A stretch of 64,000 nucleotides of DNA from Tersicoccus mangrovi (GCF_036881825.1 NZ_JBAJMW010000008.1:62001-126000); one strand, 5' to 3'; shown: positions 16,833 through 26,125, counted from the first letter of the stretch. Notes: generated from the letters alone by a model not told the origin. Program-made: numbers and translations.

Positions 16833-18868
16833 CGCCGCACCTCGCCCTCCGTGTAGGCGGCGAAGGTCTCCGCCCAGGCGTCGATCGAGGCGATCCGGGC
16901 CGCGGCCTCACGGTACTGCCGGCGCAGCCGGGGCCACTCGCGCAGCAGCTGCGCGTGCAGCGCCGCCGAGCGGGTCAGCTGCTGGCGCAGCTCCGCAGGG
17001 TCGCGCCGGTACCAGGAGACCCCGGTGCCCTCGGCGTTGGAGACCAGCGCCGAGTCGTACTGCGAGATGCGCCACCACTTGTTGTCCTGGTGCGCGATGT
17101 GCGCCTGCGGGCGCTCCTTCGCGGACTCCGAGACCGGGGAGAGCAGCTGCCGGGTCACCGTCTTCGCGGCCCACGGGACCAGCTTCGAGTACCCCGGGGC
17201 GGAGAAGCCGCGACCGTGCCGCGGGGGCTTCTCCACGTGCGGGGCCGGGTACTTCTCGACGTCGGGCGCGAGCTGCGCGTCCGGGTACTCGCTCGTCATC
17301 CCCCGGATCTGCTTGATGCGCTCGGGCAGGATGCGGTGCAGCTGGTCCGGCCCGGCGAGCACGTCCTCCAGCGCCATCGCCCGGCCGGCCGCCGTGTAGT
17401 ACTGCATCGAGATCAAGTGCTTGATGTCGGCGTAGCCGGACTCGCGCAGCACCTTCCCGCCCCGCTCGTACGGGGAGTGGATGAGCGCGGAGATGAGCCG
17501 GTTGCGGATGTGGAAGTACGCCTGCCAGCCGACGAGGTCGTCCTTGTCGATCCAGGAGACGTGCCACACGGCGGCGCCGGGCAGCGACACCGTCGGGTAG
17601 CCGGCCTTCTTGGCGCGCAGGCCGTACTCGGCGTCGTCCCACTTGATGAACACCGGCAGGGACAGGCCGAGCTCGCGGATCACGCTGGTGGGGATCAAGT
17701 CCATCCACCAGCCGTTGTAGTCGACGTCAACGCGGCGGTGCAGCCACGGGGTGTTCCGCAGCGTGAACCGCTCGAGGTCGTGGCCGAGCACCTGCTCGGG
17801 CACCGGCTGGTCCGGCTGGAAGCGCCACGGGTTGACGACCTCGCCGAACGTGTGGAGCACGGTGCGGTTGTACAGGTCGAACATGTGGCCGCCGACGATG
17901 GTCGGCTTCCGGCACCGGTCGGCGAAGATCAGGAGCCGGCTGATGGACGCCGGTTCGATGACGACGTCGTCGTCGAGCAGCAGCGCGTAGTCGCTGCCGT
18001 TCTGCACGGCCTCGTACATGCCGCGGGAGAACCCGCCGGAACCGCCCAGGTTGGCCTGGTTGATGATGCGCAGCTTGCCCGGCAGGCGGGCGGCGACGGT
18101 CTCGAAGTCGGGGTGGTCCGCGACCTTGGACGAGCCCTGGTCCACGATGAGGATCTCCTGCAGCAGCTCCAGCGCCTCGGGGCTGTCGGCGAGCAGGCGC
18201 AGGTTGTCCAGGCAGTAGGACACCTTGTTCATCGTGGTGATCTGCAGGGTGATCCGGCCGGGCGTGTGCCCGTCGTCGACACCCTGCCAGCCGGCCTCCT
18301 CGAGGACGAGCGACTCGTTGCCGGCCACCAGGTCGAACCAGTACCAGCCGCCGTCGCCGAACGGCGCCAGCGGCAGGTCGAACACGGTGTCCGCGGGGCC
18401 GCTCACGCGGGTCGAGTCCACGCGCTGCAGGGAGCCGCGGGCGTTGGACTTGTAGACGATGATCGTGCCGGTGCCGCGGGTGCGTACGGAGAGCCGGACC
18501 GCCTCGACCGTGGTCCAGCGCCGCCAGTAGGAGGCGGGGAACGCGTTGAAGTAGGTTGCGAAGGAGATGCGGTTGCCGGCACGCACCGTCGTGGCGGTGC
18601 GGCTGATGAAGTCCTCGGCGTGGGCGGTGCCGCCGCTGCTGGAGACGGGCACCGAACGGTCCACGCCGCGGGAGTCCTCGGCCGAGCCGTCCATCGTGGA
18701 CAGCTGGGCGCCCGCGGCGCTGCCGATGTCCACGTAGAGCGGGATGGTGTCCATCTGCGCCGCGGTCGGCAGGATCACCCGCTGCAGCGTCGTGTAGCGT
18801 GCCTCGCTGCCGGTTCCGGTGGCGGTGCCGTCGGCCGGCTGGTTGGTACTCGTCGCGTCGGCGCTCAT
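16829..18868 (-). CDS. Galactofuranosyltransferase, GlfT2-like (GT2)
   Basis: A 679-residue enzyme that resembles mycobacterial GlfT2, which polymerises galactofuranose from UDP-Galf. The N-terminal beta-rich domain covers about residues 25-225. The GT-A domain follows: NQANLGGSGGFSRGM (270-284), metal-binding LLLDDDVVIEP (DDD at 299-301), and the catalytic KWDDAEYG (WDD at 410-412) with a His in WHVSW (436). A helical C-terminal part runs to 679. Its ATG overlaps the stop of glf (ATGA at 18865-18868), so donor formation and transfer are translationally coupled. It is slightly longer than the mycobacterial enzyme. Whether it makes a galactan chain or decorates another polymer is unknown. Confidence 0.9.
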   Translation of the reverse strand: MSADATSTNQPADGTATGTGSEARYTTLQRVILPTAAQMDTIPLYVDIGSAAGAQLSTMDGSAEDSRGVDRSVPVSSSGGTAHAEDFISRTATTVRAGNRISFATYFNAFPASYWRRWTTVEAVRLSVRTRGTGTIIVYKSNARGSLQRVDSTRVSGPADTVFDLPLAPFGDGGWYWFDLVAGNESLVLEEAGWQGVDDGHTPGRITLQITTMNKVSYCLDNLRLLADSPEALELLQEILIVDQGSSKVADHPDFETVAARLPGKLRIINQANLGGSGGFSRGMYEAVQNGSDYALLLDDDVVIEPASISRLLIFADRCRKPTIVGGHMFDLYNRTVLHTFGEVVNPWRFQPDQPVPEQVLGHDLERFTLRNTPWLHRRVDVDYNGWWMDLIPTSVIRELGLSLPVFIKWDDAEYGLRAKKAGYPTVSLPGAAVWHVSWIDKDDLVGWQAYFHIRNRLISALIHSPYERGGKVLRESGYADIKHLISMQYYTAAGRAMALEDVLAGPDQLHRILPERIKQIRGMTSEYPDAQLAPDVEKYPAPHVEKPPRHGRGFSAPGYSKLVPWAAKTVTRQLLSPVSESAKERPQAHIAHQDNKWWRISQYDSALVSNAEGTGVSWYRRDPAELRQQLTRSAALHAQLLREWPRLRRQYREAAARIASIDAWAETFAAYTEGEVRR

Positions 18869-20052
18869 TCGTCCACTCCCCCGCTGACCAGCGGCTGCCC
18901 GCCACTGAAGTGCGGCTTGATCTTGTTCTCGTACATGGTCAGCGCGGAGCCGATCGCCATGTGCATGTCCAGGTACTTGTAGGTGCCGAGGCGGCCGCCG
19001 AACAGCACCGACTTCTCGCCGCGGGCGAGGTCGCGGTACGCCAGGAGCTTGGCGCGGTCGTCGGCCGTGTTGATCGGGTAGTAGGGCTCGTCGCCCTTCT
19101 CCGCGAACCGCGAGTACTCCCGCATGATGACGGTCGCGTCCTTGGTGTAGGCCCGCTCCGGGTGGAAGTGCCGGAACTCGTGGATGCGGGTGAACGGCAC
19201 GTCCTCGTCCGGGTAGTTCATGACCGGGGTGCCCTGGAAGTCCTCCATGTCCAGGACCTCCTCCTCGAGGTCGATGGTCCGCCACGACAGGTCGCCCTCG
19301 GCGTAGCCGAAGTAGCGGTCCACGGGACCGGTGTAGACGACGGGCACCTGGCCGAGTACCGCGTTGCGGCCCAGCTCGTGCTGCTCGTCGAAGAAGTCGG
19401 TGTTCAGGTGGACCTCGATGTTCGGGTGGTCCGCCATCCGCTCGATCCACGCGGTGTAGCCGTCGACCGGCAGGCCCTCGTGCGTGTCGTTGAAGTAGCG
19501 GTTGTCGTACGTGTAGCGCACGGGCAGCCGGGAGATGATGTCCGCCGGCAGGTCCTTGGGGTCCGTCTGCCACTGTTTGCCCGTGTAGTACTTGATGAAC
19601 GCCTCGTAGAGGGGGCGGCCGATCAGCTGGATGCCCTTGTCGTTCAGGTTCTGCGGGTCGGTCCCGGCAAGCTCGCCGGCCTGCTCCCGGATCAGCTCGC
19701 GGGCCTCGGCGGGGCCGTAGGCGGAGCGGAAGAACTGGTTGATGGTGCCGAGGTTGATCGGCATCGGGAAGACCTCGCCCTGATGGCGCGTGTAGACGCG
19801 GTGCACGTAGGACGTGAAGGCGGTGAACCGGTTGACGTACTCCCACACCCGCTCGTTGGAGGTGTGGAAAAGGTGCGCGCCGTAGCGGTGCACCTCGATG
19901 CCGGTCTTCTCCTCGTTCTCGCTGTACGCGTTGCCGCCGATGTGATGCCGCCGATCCAGCACCGCCACCTTCAACCCGAGTTCCTCCGCGGCTCGCTCGG
20001 CCACGGTCAGGCCGAAGAAGCCCGAGCCGACGACGACAAGATCAGCTTTCAC
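18865..20052 (-). CDS. glf: UDP-galactopyranose mutase
   Basis: A 395-residue flavoenzyme converting UDP-galactopyranose to UDP-galactofuranose. KADLVVVGSGFFGLTVAERA (residues 2-21) is the FAD-binding fold, RRHHIGGNAYSE and HRYGAHLFHT are family signatures, and RPLYEAFIKYYTGKQW is the substrate region. The start is GTG at 20052 with AGGAG 5-6 nt upstream; a longer frame to 20109 lacks support. It opens the minus-strand glycan block, with the GlfT2-like gene coupled behind it. The upstream 268 bp (20053-20320) hold only weak promoter-like sequences (TAATCT on the minus strand near 20118) and the start of the divergent EccC-like gene. Confidence 0.96.
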   Translation of the reverse strand: MKADLVVVGSGFFGLTVAERAAEELGLKVAVLDRRHHIGGNAYSENEEKTGIEVHRYGAHLFHTSNERVWEYVNRFTAFTSYVHRVYTRHQGEVFPMPINLGTINQFFRSAYGPAEARELIREQAGELAGTDPQNLNDKGIQLIGRPLYEAFIKYYTGKQWQTDPKDLPADIISRLPVRYTYDNRYFNDTHEGLPVDGYTAWIERMADHPNIEVHLNTDFFDEQHELGRNAVLGQVPVVYTGPVDRYFGYAEGDLSWRTIDLEEEVLDMEDFQGTPVMNYPDEDVPFTRIHEFRHFHPERAYTKDATVIMREYSRFAEKGDEPYYPINTADDRAKLLAYRDLARGEKSVLFGGRLGTYKYLDMHMAIGSALTMYENKIKPHFSGGQPLVSGGVDE

Positions 20053-20320
20053 CAACACTCCTGGAGATCGAGGAATCCGGGCGCGCGCAGGACGCCGCCC
20101 GGGAAGCACCGCCCCAAGATTACCCGACGGGTAGCCGCTGACGGCCGGGAACGCGGGGCAGGACGGCGTGCCGCACCGCCGACGGCGGGGGCCTCACCGG
20201 GCGGTTCTCCCTCCACACGGGGCGGCGCCCGTCCGGTTGTGCACATCGTCACGCCGAAGCCGCCCGGGCGCGGTGCGCCCGTCCTAGCGTCGAGCCGACG
20301 ACGTGGGGACGGAGGACGAC

Positions 20321-23300
20321 GTGCGGGTACAGATCGTGCTGGTGCACGGGCCGGGGGCCGGCGGCAGGGGTGCGGTGGAGGGTGCTCCCGGCTTTCAGGT
20401 CGGAGCGGCCGAGTTCGGGGCGGCCCGGGCCGGGGTGGCAGCCGGTGCCGACGACGGCGGTACGGCGAGCGCGCTCGAATGCCGGTGCAGCACCCCGGTG
20501 GTCCACCTGGTCGCGGACCTGCCCGACGAGCACCCTCCGCTACCCGCCGCAGCAGCGGAGCAGGAGGGCGGCCGGTCCGCGCCGACCGGCCCGGGTGCCG
20601 TTCTCGCCGCCCTGCTGCGCAAGGAGTGTGGCCGGGACGACGGTGCGGTCGCCGGCGTGCCCCTGGAGCGGATCCGCGTCCTGCCGCCGACCGGGACGCT
20701 CGTCGTCCGCGTCGGTGTCGGAGCACCACCGCCGGGTCCCGAGAGCGTTCATGCCATGCGTCCCGGCCCACGGGACCTCGCGGCGGGACTCGTGCTCGGC
20801 GTGGTCGGCGGCGCGGGAGCCGGCACGCTGCTGGCGCTCCACCGGGGCCGCCACACGATCGGGCGCTCCGGGGCGGACCTCGTGATCGACGACCCGTCCG
20901 TCTCACGCTGCCACGCCGTGCTCGACGTCCTGCCGGACCGCGTCCTGCTCACCGATGCGGGGTCGACCAACGGGCTCACCGTGGACGGTCATCCGCGAGC
21001 GCAGGCCGTGATCACCGTGGACTCCCGGATCGTCGTGGGGTCGGTTCCGCTCCGGTTGCTCGCCACCGACCGGCCGCTGCCGGCGCATCCGACGGTCACC
21101 GCGCTGCCGGCCGTCGCGGCCCCACCCGTCGTGCCCCCGGCGCCAGGTGGCCGGGGTGCGTCACCGTCCCTGCTGGTCCTCTCGGCGGTTCTGCCGCTGC
21201 TCATCGGGATCGTCCTCGCGATCACCACCGGGTCCTGGCTCCTGCTGGGATTGTCCGCGATGTCGGTTCCGGTGAGTGTGGTGCCGGCGTGGACGACGTT
21301 CCGTGCAGCACGGGACGCGAGACGGCACGGTTCCGCCGCGAACGACGGTGCGGGTGGGCGCCAGGCGCGGCGGGGAGGACGTCCGACGGAGGCGGCCCAT
21401 GACGAGGGCACCGCCGTGCCGGACCTGGCGCTGCAGGCGCTCGCGGCCCGCCGGCACGCCGGCGGCGGTCCCGGGCTATGCGCCGCGTTCGACGGCGACC
21501 GTGGCGCTCGCGACGGCCCCCAGATCCGGGCGGACGGCGACCATGAGTACCCGCCTGGCGCGCCCGACTTTCTCGGGCGGGAGACGTCCCCTGGACCGAC
21601 GGCGGGACCAGCGGTGGCGCTCGGGCCGGGGCCGTCGCCGACCGTGGCGGCCCTCCTGCGTCTCGGTCTCGCGCCGACGGCCGCCGACCCGGTCGGCCGT
21701 CGGGGCGGACGCGGCCACGGTCGTCGCTCCGCGCACCGGGCCGCACGCAGAGCCCTCCGCCTCCCCGGATCGCGAGCCACGCCCCTGCCGCCCGCCCGGG
21801 CGGTCCTCCTCGACCTGGCCGCGTGCCGACGCACCGAGGTCACCGGGCCGGCCGGCCAGGTGGCCGGCCTGCTGCGATCGGTCCTGACGCAGCTCGCGGG
21901 CCTGGATCCGGTTCCCCGGGTGCACCTGTGCGCCGATCCGGAGATCACCGTGCACGCCAGGCTGCTGCCGTTCGTCACCGTCCTCTCCCCCGCCCTGCAG
22001 GAGGTGAGCCGACGCCGGGACGGCGGCGCCTCGGCGTCGGAGGATCGCGGCAGCATCGATACCGGTGCTGGCGCGGTTCTTGACCCGGATGTGCTCATCG
22101 TGGACCTGGACCGACTCGACCCCTGGGGGCGGATCGCACTCGAGCGTCTTCTCCGCGATCCGCCGCCTGCGCTCTGGCTGCTGCGCGCATCGGCGAGCGC
22201 TGCCGACGGCGCAGCCCCGCCACCCGGTCGCGCCGTCGTCCGGCTCGGCGTGACGACGACGACCCGCTCGAACCCGACGGGTTCGACGGGTTCGACGCCT
22301 GGACCGTCGAGCCCTGGTCAGTCGAGGCACGGCGTCTTGAGGCAGGGTGTACCGAAGCTGGATGTATCGCTGCGTGGCAGTCCTCAGCCGGCCGGCGAGA
22401 CTCTGTCCTCGTCGACACGCTCCTCGTCGGCACCGGCCTCGTCGACACGGTCGTCCAAGCGGCACCGCGGTCCGCTGCGGGCCTGGTCGAGTCGGGTCTC
22501 GGAGTCGCTCTCGGACCGGACGTCGGAGCCGCTCTCGGCTCGTCACGTCCTCCGGCGGATCGCCGGCTCACGATCGGTCACCGTGCACGCCGGCACGGTG
22601 CCGTACCCTGCGGGCCCGACCGGCTCGAGCGGCACGGCATGGCTCGTCACAGCGCAGGAGCACCGCCCGTTCCTCCCCGACCTGATGCCGTCCGCAGCCT
22701 TCGAGCGTCTCTGTCTGTGGCGAGCGAGCTCGTCGCACCCGGCTGCCGTCGCCCGGTCCCCGACCGCGCTGCCGGCCCGCTGCTCCGCCGACGCGGTGGC
22801 ACGGAGTGCGCAGCGGCAGATCGCCGTGGCCCGGCTGCCGTGCGTCCTCGGCGTCACCGCGGACGGCCCGCTCGTCATCGACCTCGCCGCAGACGGCCCA
22901 CACGTGTTGATCGCCGGCACGACCGGTGCGGGCAAGTCCGAGCTGCTGCGCACCCTCATTTCGTCACTGACCCGGGAACGCACCCCGGACCAGCTCGGCC
23001 TCGTGCTCATCGACTTCAAGGGCGGGACCGCCCTCGCCCCCCTCGCCGCCCTCCCGCACTGCGACGCGCTGATCACCGACCTGGATGGTGGCCTGGAGCG
23101 CGCGCTCGCCTCCGTGCGCGCCGAACTCCGACGACGCGAGGCCCTCCTGCGTCGGTGGAACGCCGACAGCGTCGACGACCCGGCCATCCCGGTCGACGCC
23201 GCACCGGGGCGGGTCGTGATCGTCATCGACGAATTCCGTGTCATGGTCGACGACCATCCCGAAGGGCTGGCCCAGCTCGTGCGGCTCGCGGCGCAGGGCC

Positions 23301-25153
23301 GGTCTCTCGGCCTGCACCTGGTGATGGCGACGCAGCGGCCACGGGGTGCGATCAACGGTGACATCCGCGCCAACACCGCCATCCGGATCGCCCTGCGCAC
23401 CCAGTCGGCCGACGAGTCGTTCGATGTGCTCGGCTCACCGGTCGCCGCCGCACTCCCGGCGCGCCTTCCGGGGCGGGGCTGGATCAGCGTCGGTGACCAC
23501 GACCCGGTTCTCTTCCAGACGGCGAGCACCGCCGCGCAGGACCGATCGCCCGGCCCGAGGATCGCCGACTGGACCGGGGAAGTGATCCCGGCGGACGCCT
23601 GGCTCGGCCTTCCCGGGTCGCCCGAGCAAGCCGTCGCGCTCCCGAACCCGACGGGCGCCCGACGGCGGCGTGTGATCGCTCCGCCGCTGCCCTCCGCCCT
23701 GACCGGCTCGGACGTCGTCCTCCTCGCCGACCCGTGCACCGCGCCCGGGCCCGGTCCGCTCGCCGCCGTCGACCGGCCGGACGACCAACGGCTCCAGCCC
23801 TGGTTCCACCTGCCCGGCATCGACCCGCACCTCGCGGTGCTCGGCGAGGACAGGCCGGCGGTCGACGACGTCGTGCGGCGCGTGCTCGCGGCCACCGCCA
23901 CCGGGGTGCGCTGCTATCTGCTCGACGCGACCGGTGCCCTCGACGGCGTGCTGCCCGCGGACGGCATCGGGGCGCGGGTCGCGACGTGCGAGCCGCAGCG
24001 CGCTGTCCGCGTGCTCGAGCGCCTGGCTCGGACCCTCGACGCGCGGACGTCGGCGCGGTTCACCGCGGCCCGACGCGACACCGGCGAGGAGCGCGAGGCC
24101 TCGACCACGCCCCTGCTGCTCGTCGTCCACGACTGGGCGGCGTGGAGCGCCGTCTTCCGCGCGCAGCCGTGGTCCGGTGGGGAGGAGCTGGTGCTTCGCC
24201 TGGCCGCCGCCTCGTCGACGGCGGGACTCGGGCTGGTCGTCAGCGGTGGCCGCGACCTGCTGGGGAGCCGGCTGCTCGCAGGTCTGGCCCGGCGGGTGTA
24301 CGTGCCCGGGTCCACAGACCCCCTCGCCGTCGCGGAATGGCCGCGGCTGCCCCGCGTCGAACCCGTCCCTGGGCGCGTCGTCGTCGAAGCGCCCGACGTC
24401 GGTCCGGCTCCGGCCCGGGCCCAGCTGATCGTTCCGCCGCGGCCGGAGGCGATCACCGCGCCCCCGGACCGGGGCGGCCCGACGCGCGACGGCCCCGTGA
24501 TGCGGCCGTTGCCGACCAGGGTGTCACTCGCTCACCTGGCGCGATGGCGGAAGCCGGAGCAGGAGCACGGTCCGGCCGTGGCGAGCACCGGCCGGTCGGC
24601 CGGATGGTCGCTGCTGGTCGGCGTCGGGGGTGACGGCGACGAATCGCAGCGACTTCCCGCGACCCCGGGTCGCGTCCTGCCGGTGGTCGGCGCCCCGGGA
24701 TCGGGCCGCAGCACACTCCTCCGCGCCCTCGTCGCGCTCAACGAGGACACGCTCTGGACCGGCTCGTGGCCCGGTGTCGGGACCGACCGGTCGCTGCAGG
24801 AGTCGCCGCCGTCGGTGCTGCTCCTCGACGACGCGGACACCGCCGACCCGGTCACCGTGCAGCGACTGACGGCGTTCTTGGCCGCGGGCCACGCGGCGAT
24901 CGTGGCCGTGGCGACGTCCACCGCACTGGCGCACCGGCTGCCGCTGATCTCCGTGGCACTGATGGAGCGCCGCTTCGTGGTGGTCGGCATGGACGACCCG
25001 GCCACGCTGCTGCCGCTGGGATTGCGGCTTCCGGTCGACCCGACCACGGTGCCGGGCCGGGCGGTGTGGGTGGACGGCGCCGGCCGCCACCCGTTCCAGG
25101 TGGCCGACGCCCCGGCCGACCCGTTCAGCCGGCCGTCGGAGCGGGGGTGGTGA
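20321..25153 (+). CDS. FHA-FtsK/SpoIIIE multidomain ATPase (EccC-like)
   Basis: About 1610 residues. An N-terminal region of 165 residues precedes an FHA domain (HTIGRSGADLVIDDPSVSRCH, about 178-198), then two membrane helices near residues 284-322, a long polar linker, and three FtsK-like modules. Module 1 is intact: Walker A GTTGAGKSE at 866-874 and Walker B VVIVIDEF near 965. Module 2 lacks a P-loop. Module 3 has GAPGSGRST at 1457-1465, with Arg in place of the P-loop Lys, and LLLDDADT. This one-active, two-degenerate pattern is like EccC of type VII secretion, yet no WXG100 or other ESX gene is near. Residues about 645-750 are Ser/Thr-rich and built from short repeats. GTG at 20321 has GGAGG 5 nt upstream and is preferred over ATG at 20303. 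Its tail overlaps the next gene by 29 bp. Confidence 0.85.
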   Translation: MRVQIVLVHGPGAGGRGAVEGAPGFQVGAAEFGAARAGVAAGADDGGTASALECRCSTPVVHLVADLPDEHPPLPAAAAEQEGGRSAPTGPGAVLAALLRKECGRDDGAVAGVPLERIRVLPPTGTLVVRVGVGAPPPGPESVHAMRPGPRDLAAGLVLGVVGGAGAGTLLALHRGRHTIGRSGADLVIDDPSVSRCHAVLDVLPDRVLLTDAGSTNGLTVDGHPRAQAVITVDSRIVVGSVPLRLLATDRPLPAHPTVTALPAVAAPPVVPPAPGGRGASPSLLVLSAVLPLLIGIVLAITTGSWLLLGLSAMSVPVSVVPAWTTFRAARDARRHGSAANDGAGGRQARRGGRPTEAAHDEGTAVPDLALQALAARRHAGGGPGLCAAFDGDRGARDGPQIRADGDHEYPPGAPDFLGRETSPGPTAGPAVALGPGPSPTVAALLRLGLAPTAADPVGRRGGRGHGRRSAHRAARRALRLPGSRATPLPPARAVLLDLAACRRTEVTGPAGQVAGLLRSVLTQLAGLDPVPRVHLCADPEITVHARLLPFVTVLSPALQEVSRRRDGGASASEDRGSIDTGAGAVLDPDVLIVDLDRLDPWGRIALERLLRDPPPALWLLRASASAADGAAPPPGRAVVRLGVTTTTRSNPTGSTGSTPGPSSPGQSRHGVLRQGVPKLDVSLRGSPQPAGETLSSSTRSSSAPASSTRSSKRHRGPLRAWSSRVSESLSDRTSEPLSARHVLRRIAGSRSVTVHAGTVPYPAGPTGSSGTAWLVTAQEHRPFLPDLMPSAAFERLCLWRASSSHPAAVARSPTALPARCSADAVARSAQRQIAVARLPCVLGVTADGPLVIDLAADGPHVLIAGTTGAGKSELLRTLISSLTRERTPDQLGLVLIDFKGGTALAPLAALPHCDALITDLDGGLERALASVRAELRRREALLRRWNADSVDDPAIPVDAAPGRVVIVIDEFRVMVDDHPEGLAQLVRLAAQGRSLGLHLVMATQRPRGAINGDIRANTAIRIALRTQSADESFDVLGSPVAAALPARLPGRGWISVGDHDPVLFQTASTAAQDRSPGPRIADWTGEVIPADAWLGLPGSPEQAVALPNPTGARRRRVIAPPLPSALTGSDVVLLADPCTAPGPGPLAAVDRPDDQRLQPWFHLPGIDPHLAVLGEDRPAVDDVVRRVLAATATGVRCYLLDATGALDGVLPADGIGARVATCEPQRAVRVLERLARTLDARTSARFTAARRDTGEEREASTTPLLLVVHDWAAWSAVFRAQPWSGGEELVLRLAAASSTAGLGLVVSGGRDLLGSRLLAGLARRVYVPGSTDPLAVAEWPRLPRVEPVPGRVVVEAPDVGPAPARAQLIVPPRPEAITAPPDRGGPTRDGPVMRPLPTRVSLAHLARWRKPEQEHGPAVASTGRSAGWSLLVGVGGDGDESQRLPATPGRVLPVVGAPGSGRSTLLRALVALNEDTLWTGSWPGVGTDRSLQESPPSVLLLDDADTADPVTVQRLTAFLAAGHAAIVAVATSTALAHRLPLISVALMERRFVVVGMDDPATLLPLGLRLPVDPTTVPGRAVWVDGAGRHPFQVADAPADPFSRPSERGW

Positions 25154-25604
25154 AGGCGACGACGTCGCGACGGAAGAGCAGATAGATGACGACCAGCGCC
25201 GGCACACCGAGCAGCAGGGCCCAGGCCCAGAACCCGCCGGTGAGCGTCGGGATCGCGATCGCGAAGAGGAAGAACTGCCACACCAGCACAGCGGCGCGAG
25301 CCCACCGACGGCCACGGGTCAACGCTACCGCGCTGACCGCCTGCCAGACCGCGACGAGCACGAGGAGGACGAGCGTGAAGACCGCACCGCCGACCGAGGC
25401 GGCCGGGGACGAGACCAGCTCCACCGCGTACCAGATCGCCACCGCGAGCAACCCGATCACCTCGAGGAGCACCAGGGCACCCAGCACCAGGACGGCGGAG
25501 GGTCGGGAATCGCGGGCGACCGCGCGCCGTTGATCCGTGGTGTCGAAAGGGGACGGCCGTCCGCCGTCGCCGGTGGTGTCGTCGGCCGGTCGGTTCTCAG
25601 TCAT
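25125..25604 (-). CDS. Small four-helix membrane protein, unknown function
   Basis: A 159-residue protein. A polar, acidic N-terminus of about 35 residues (MTENRPADDTTGDGG...) is followed by four hydrophobic helices from about residue 38 to 145 and a short polar tail. No catalytic motif is seen. It converges on the EccC-like gene with a 29-bp overlap of the two coding ends. A TAGGCT hexamer near 25629-25634 could be its -10 box. Similar small proteins are common and unnamed in Micrococcales, so no function is proposed. Confidence 0.75.
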   Translation of the reverse strand: MTENRPADDTTGDGGRPSPFDTTDQRRAVARDSRPSAVLVLGALVLLEVIGLLAVAIWYAVELVSSPAASVGGAVFTLVLLVLVAVWQAVSAVALTRGRRWARAAVLVWQFFLFAIAIPTLTGGFWAWALLLGVPALVVIYLLFRRDVVAFTTPAPTAG

Positions 25605-25688
25605 GGGGCTCCGTCCTCACCCGGGCAGCCTAGTCCGGCGGCCGCTTAAGGCCGCGCACAGGGGCTCCGTCAGGGCAAGGGGATACGT

Positions 25689-25704
25689 TGTGATCTTTTT
25701 CTCA
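25689..25704 (+). promoter_or_regulatory. CRP-like palindrome upstream of whiB1
   Basis: TGTGA-N6-TCTCA differs at one base from the actinobacterial CRP/FNR consensus TGTGA-N6-TCACA. It lies 173 bp before the whiB1 ATG, in a region clearly richer in A and T than the genome. In Mycobacterium tuberculosis, whiB1 is known to be controlled by the cAMP receptor protein. Confidence 0.45.
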
Positions 25705-25820
25705 GCGCTGTGGCGAATGTCCGACACATGACCTCTTGTTTGCCAAAACGTTGCATGTCAGGCTTGAACGAGCCGTGAACGTCGACCCCAACCCCGGGTC
25801 CGTTTGACTGATTGTTCTCT

Positions 25821-25855
25821 GGTGACTGTGAGCCCTCTGGTCGATTCCAGTCACC
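25821..25855 (+). promoter_or_regulatory. Inverted repeat in the whiB1 leader
   Basis: GGTGACTG (25821-25828) and CAGTCACC (25848-25855) form a perfect 8-bp inverted repeat around 19 nt, ending 21 bp before the whiB1 ATG. It could be an operator or an RNA hairpin. CTCTGGT is also repeated directly within it. Confidence 0.4.
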
Positions 25856-25876
25856 GCGCAAAGGAGTTGTATCACC

Positions 25877-26125
25877 ATGGATTGGCGTAGTCGTGCCGCG
25901 TGCCTCGAACGCGACCCCGAGCTGTTCTTCCCGGTCGGCAACACCGGCCCGGCCCTCCTGCAGATCGAGGAGGCCAAGAGCGTCTGCCGGCGTTGCCCGG
26001 TGATGGACACCTGCCTGCAGTGGGCCATCGAGACCGGTCAGGACGCCGGTGTCTGGGGTGGCATGAGCGAGGACGAGCGCCGCGCCATGAAGCGTCGCGC
26101 CGCCCGCGCCCGCCGCGCCAGCTGA
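25877..26125 (+). CDS. whiB1: WhiB1-type iron-sulfur transcription regulator
   Basis: An 82-residue WhiB protein. Four Cys (9, 37, 40 and 46) bind a 4Fe-4S cluster. ELFFPVGNTGPAL (residues 16-27) and GVWGGMSEDERR are the WhiB1-type signatures, and the C-terminal KRRAARARR binds DNA. WhiB1 senses nitric oxide and interacts with the main sigma factor in mycobacteria. AAAGGAG lies 10 nt before the ATG. The 272-bp upstream region has a CRP-like palindrome and an 8-bp inverted repeat, and the gene is followed by a four-copy 20-bp repeat and a strong terminator. It is monocistronic. Confidence 0.96.
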   Translation: MDWRSRAACLERDPELFFPVGNTGPALLQIEEAKSVCRRCPVMDTCLQWAIETGQDAGVWGGMSEDERRAMKRRAARARRAS

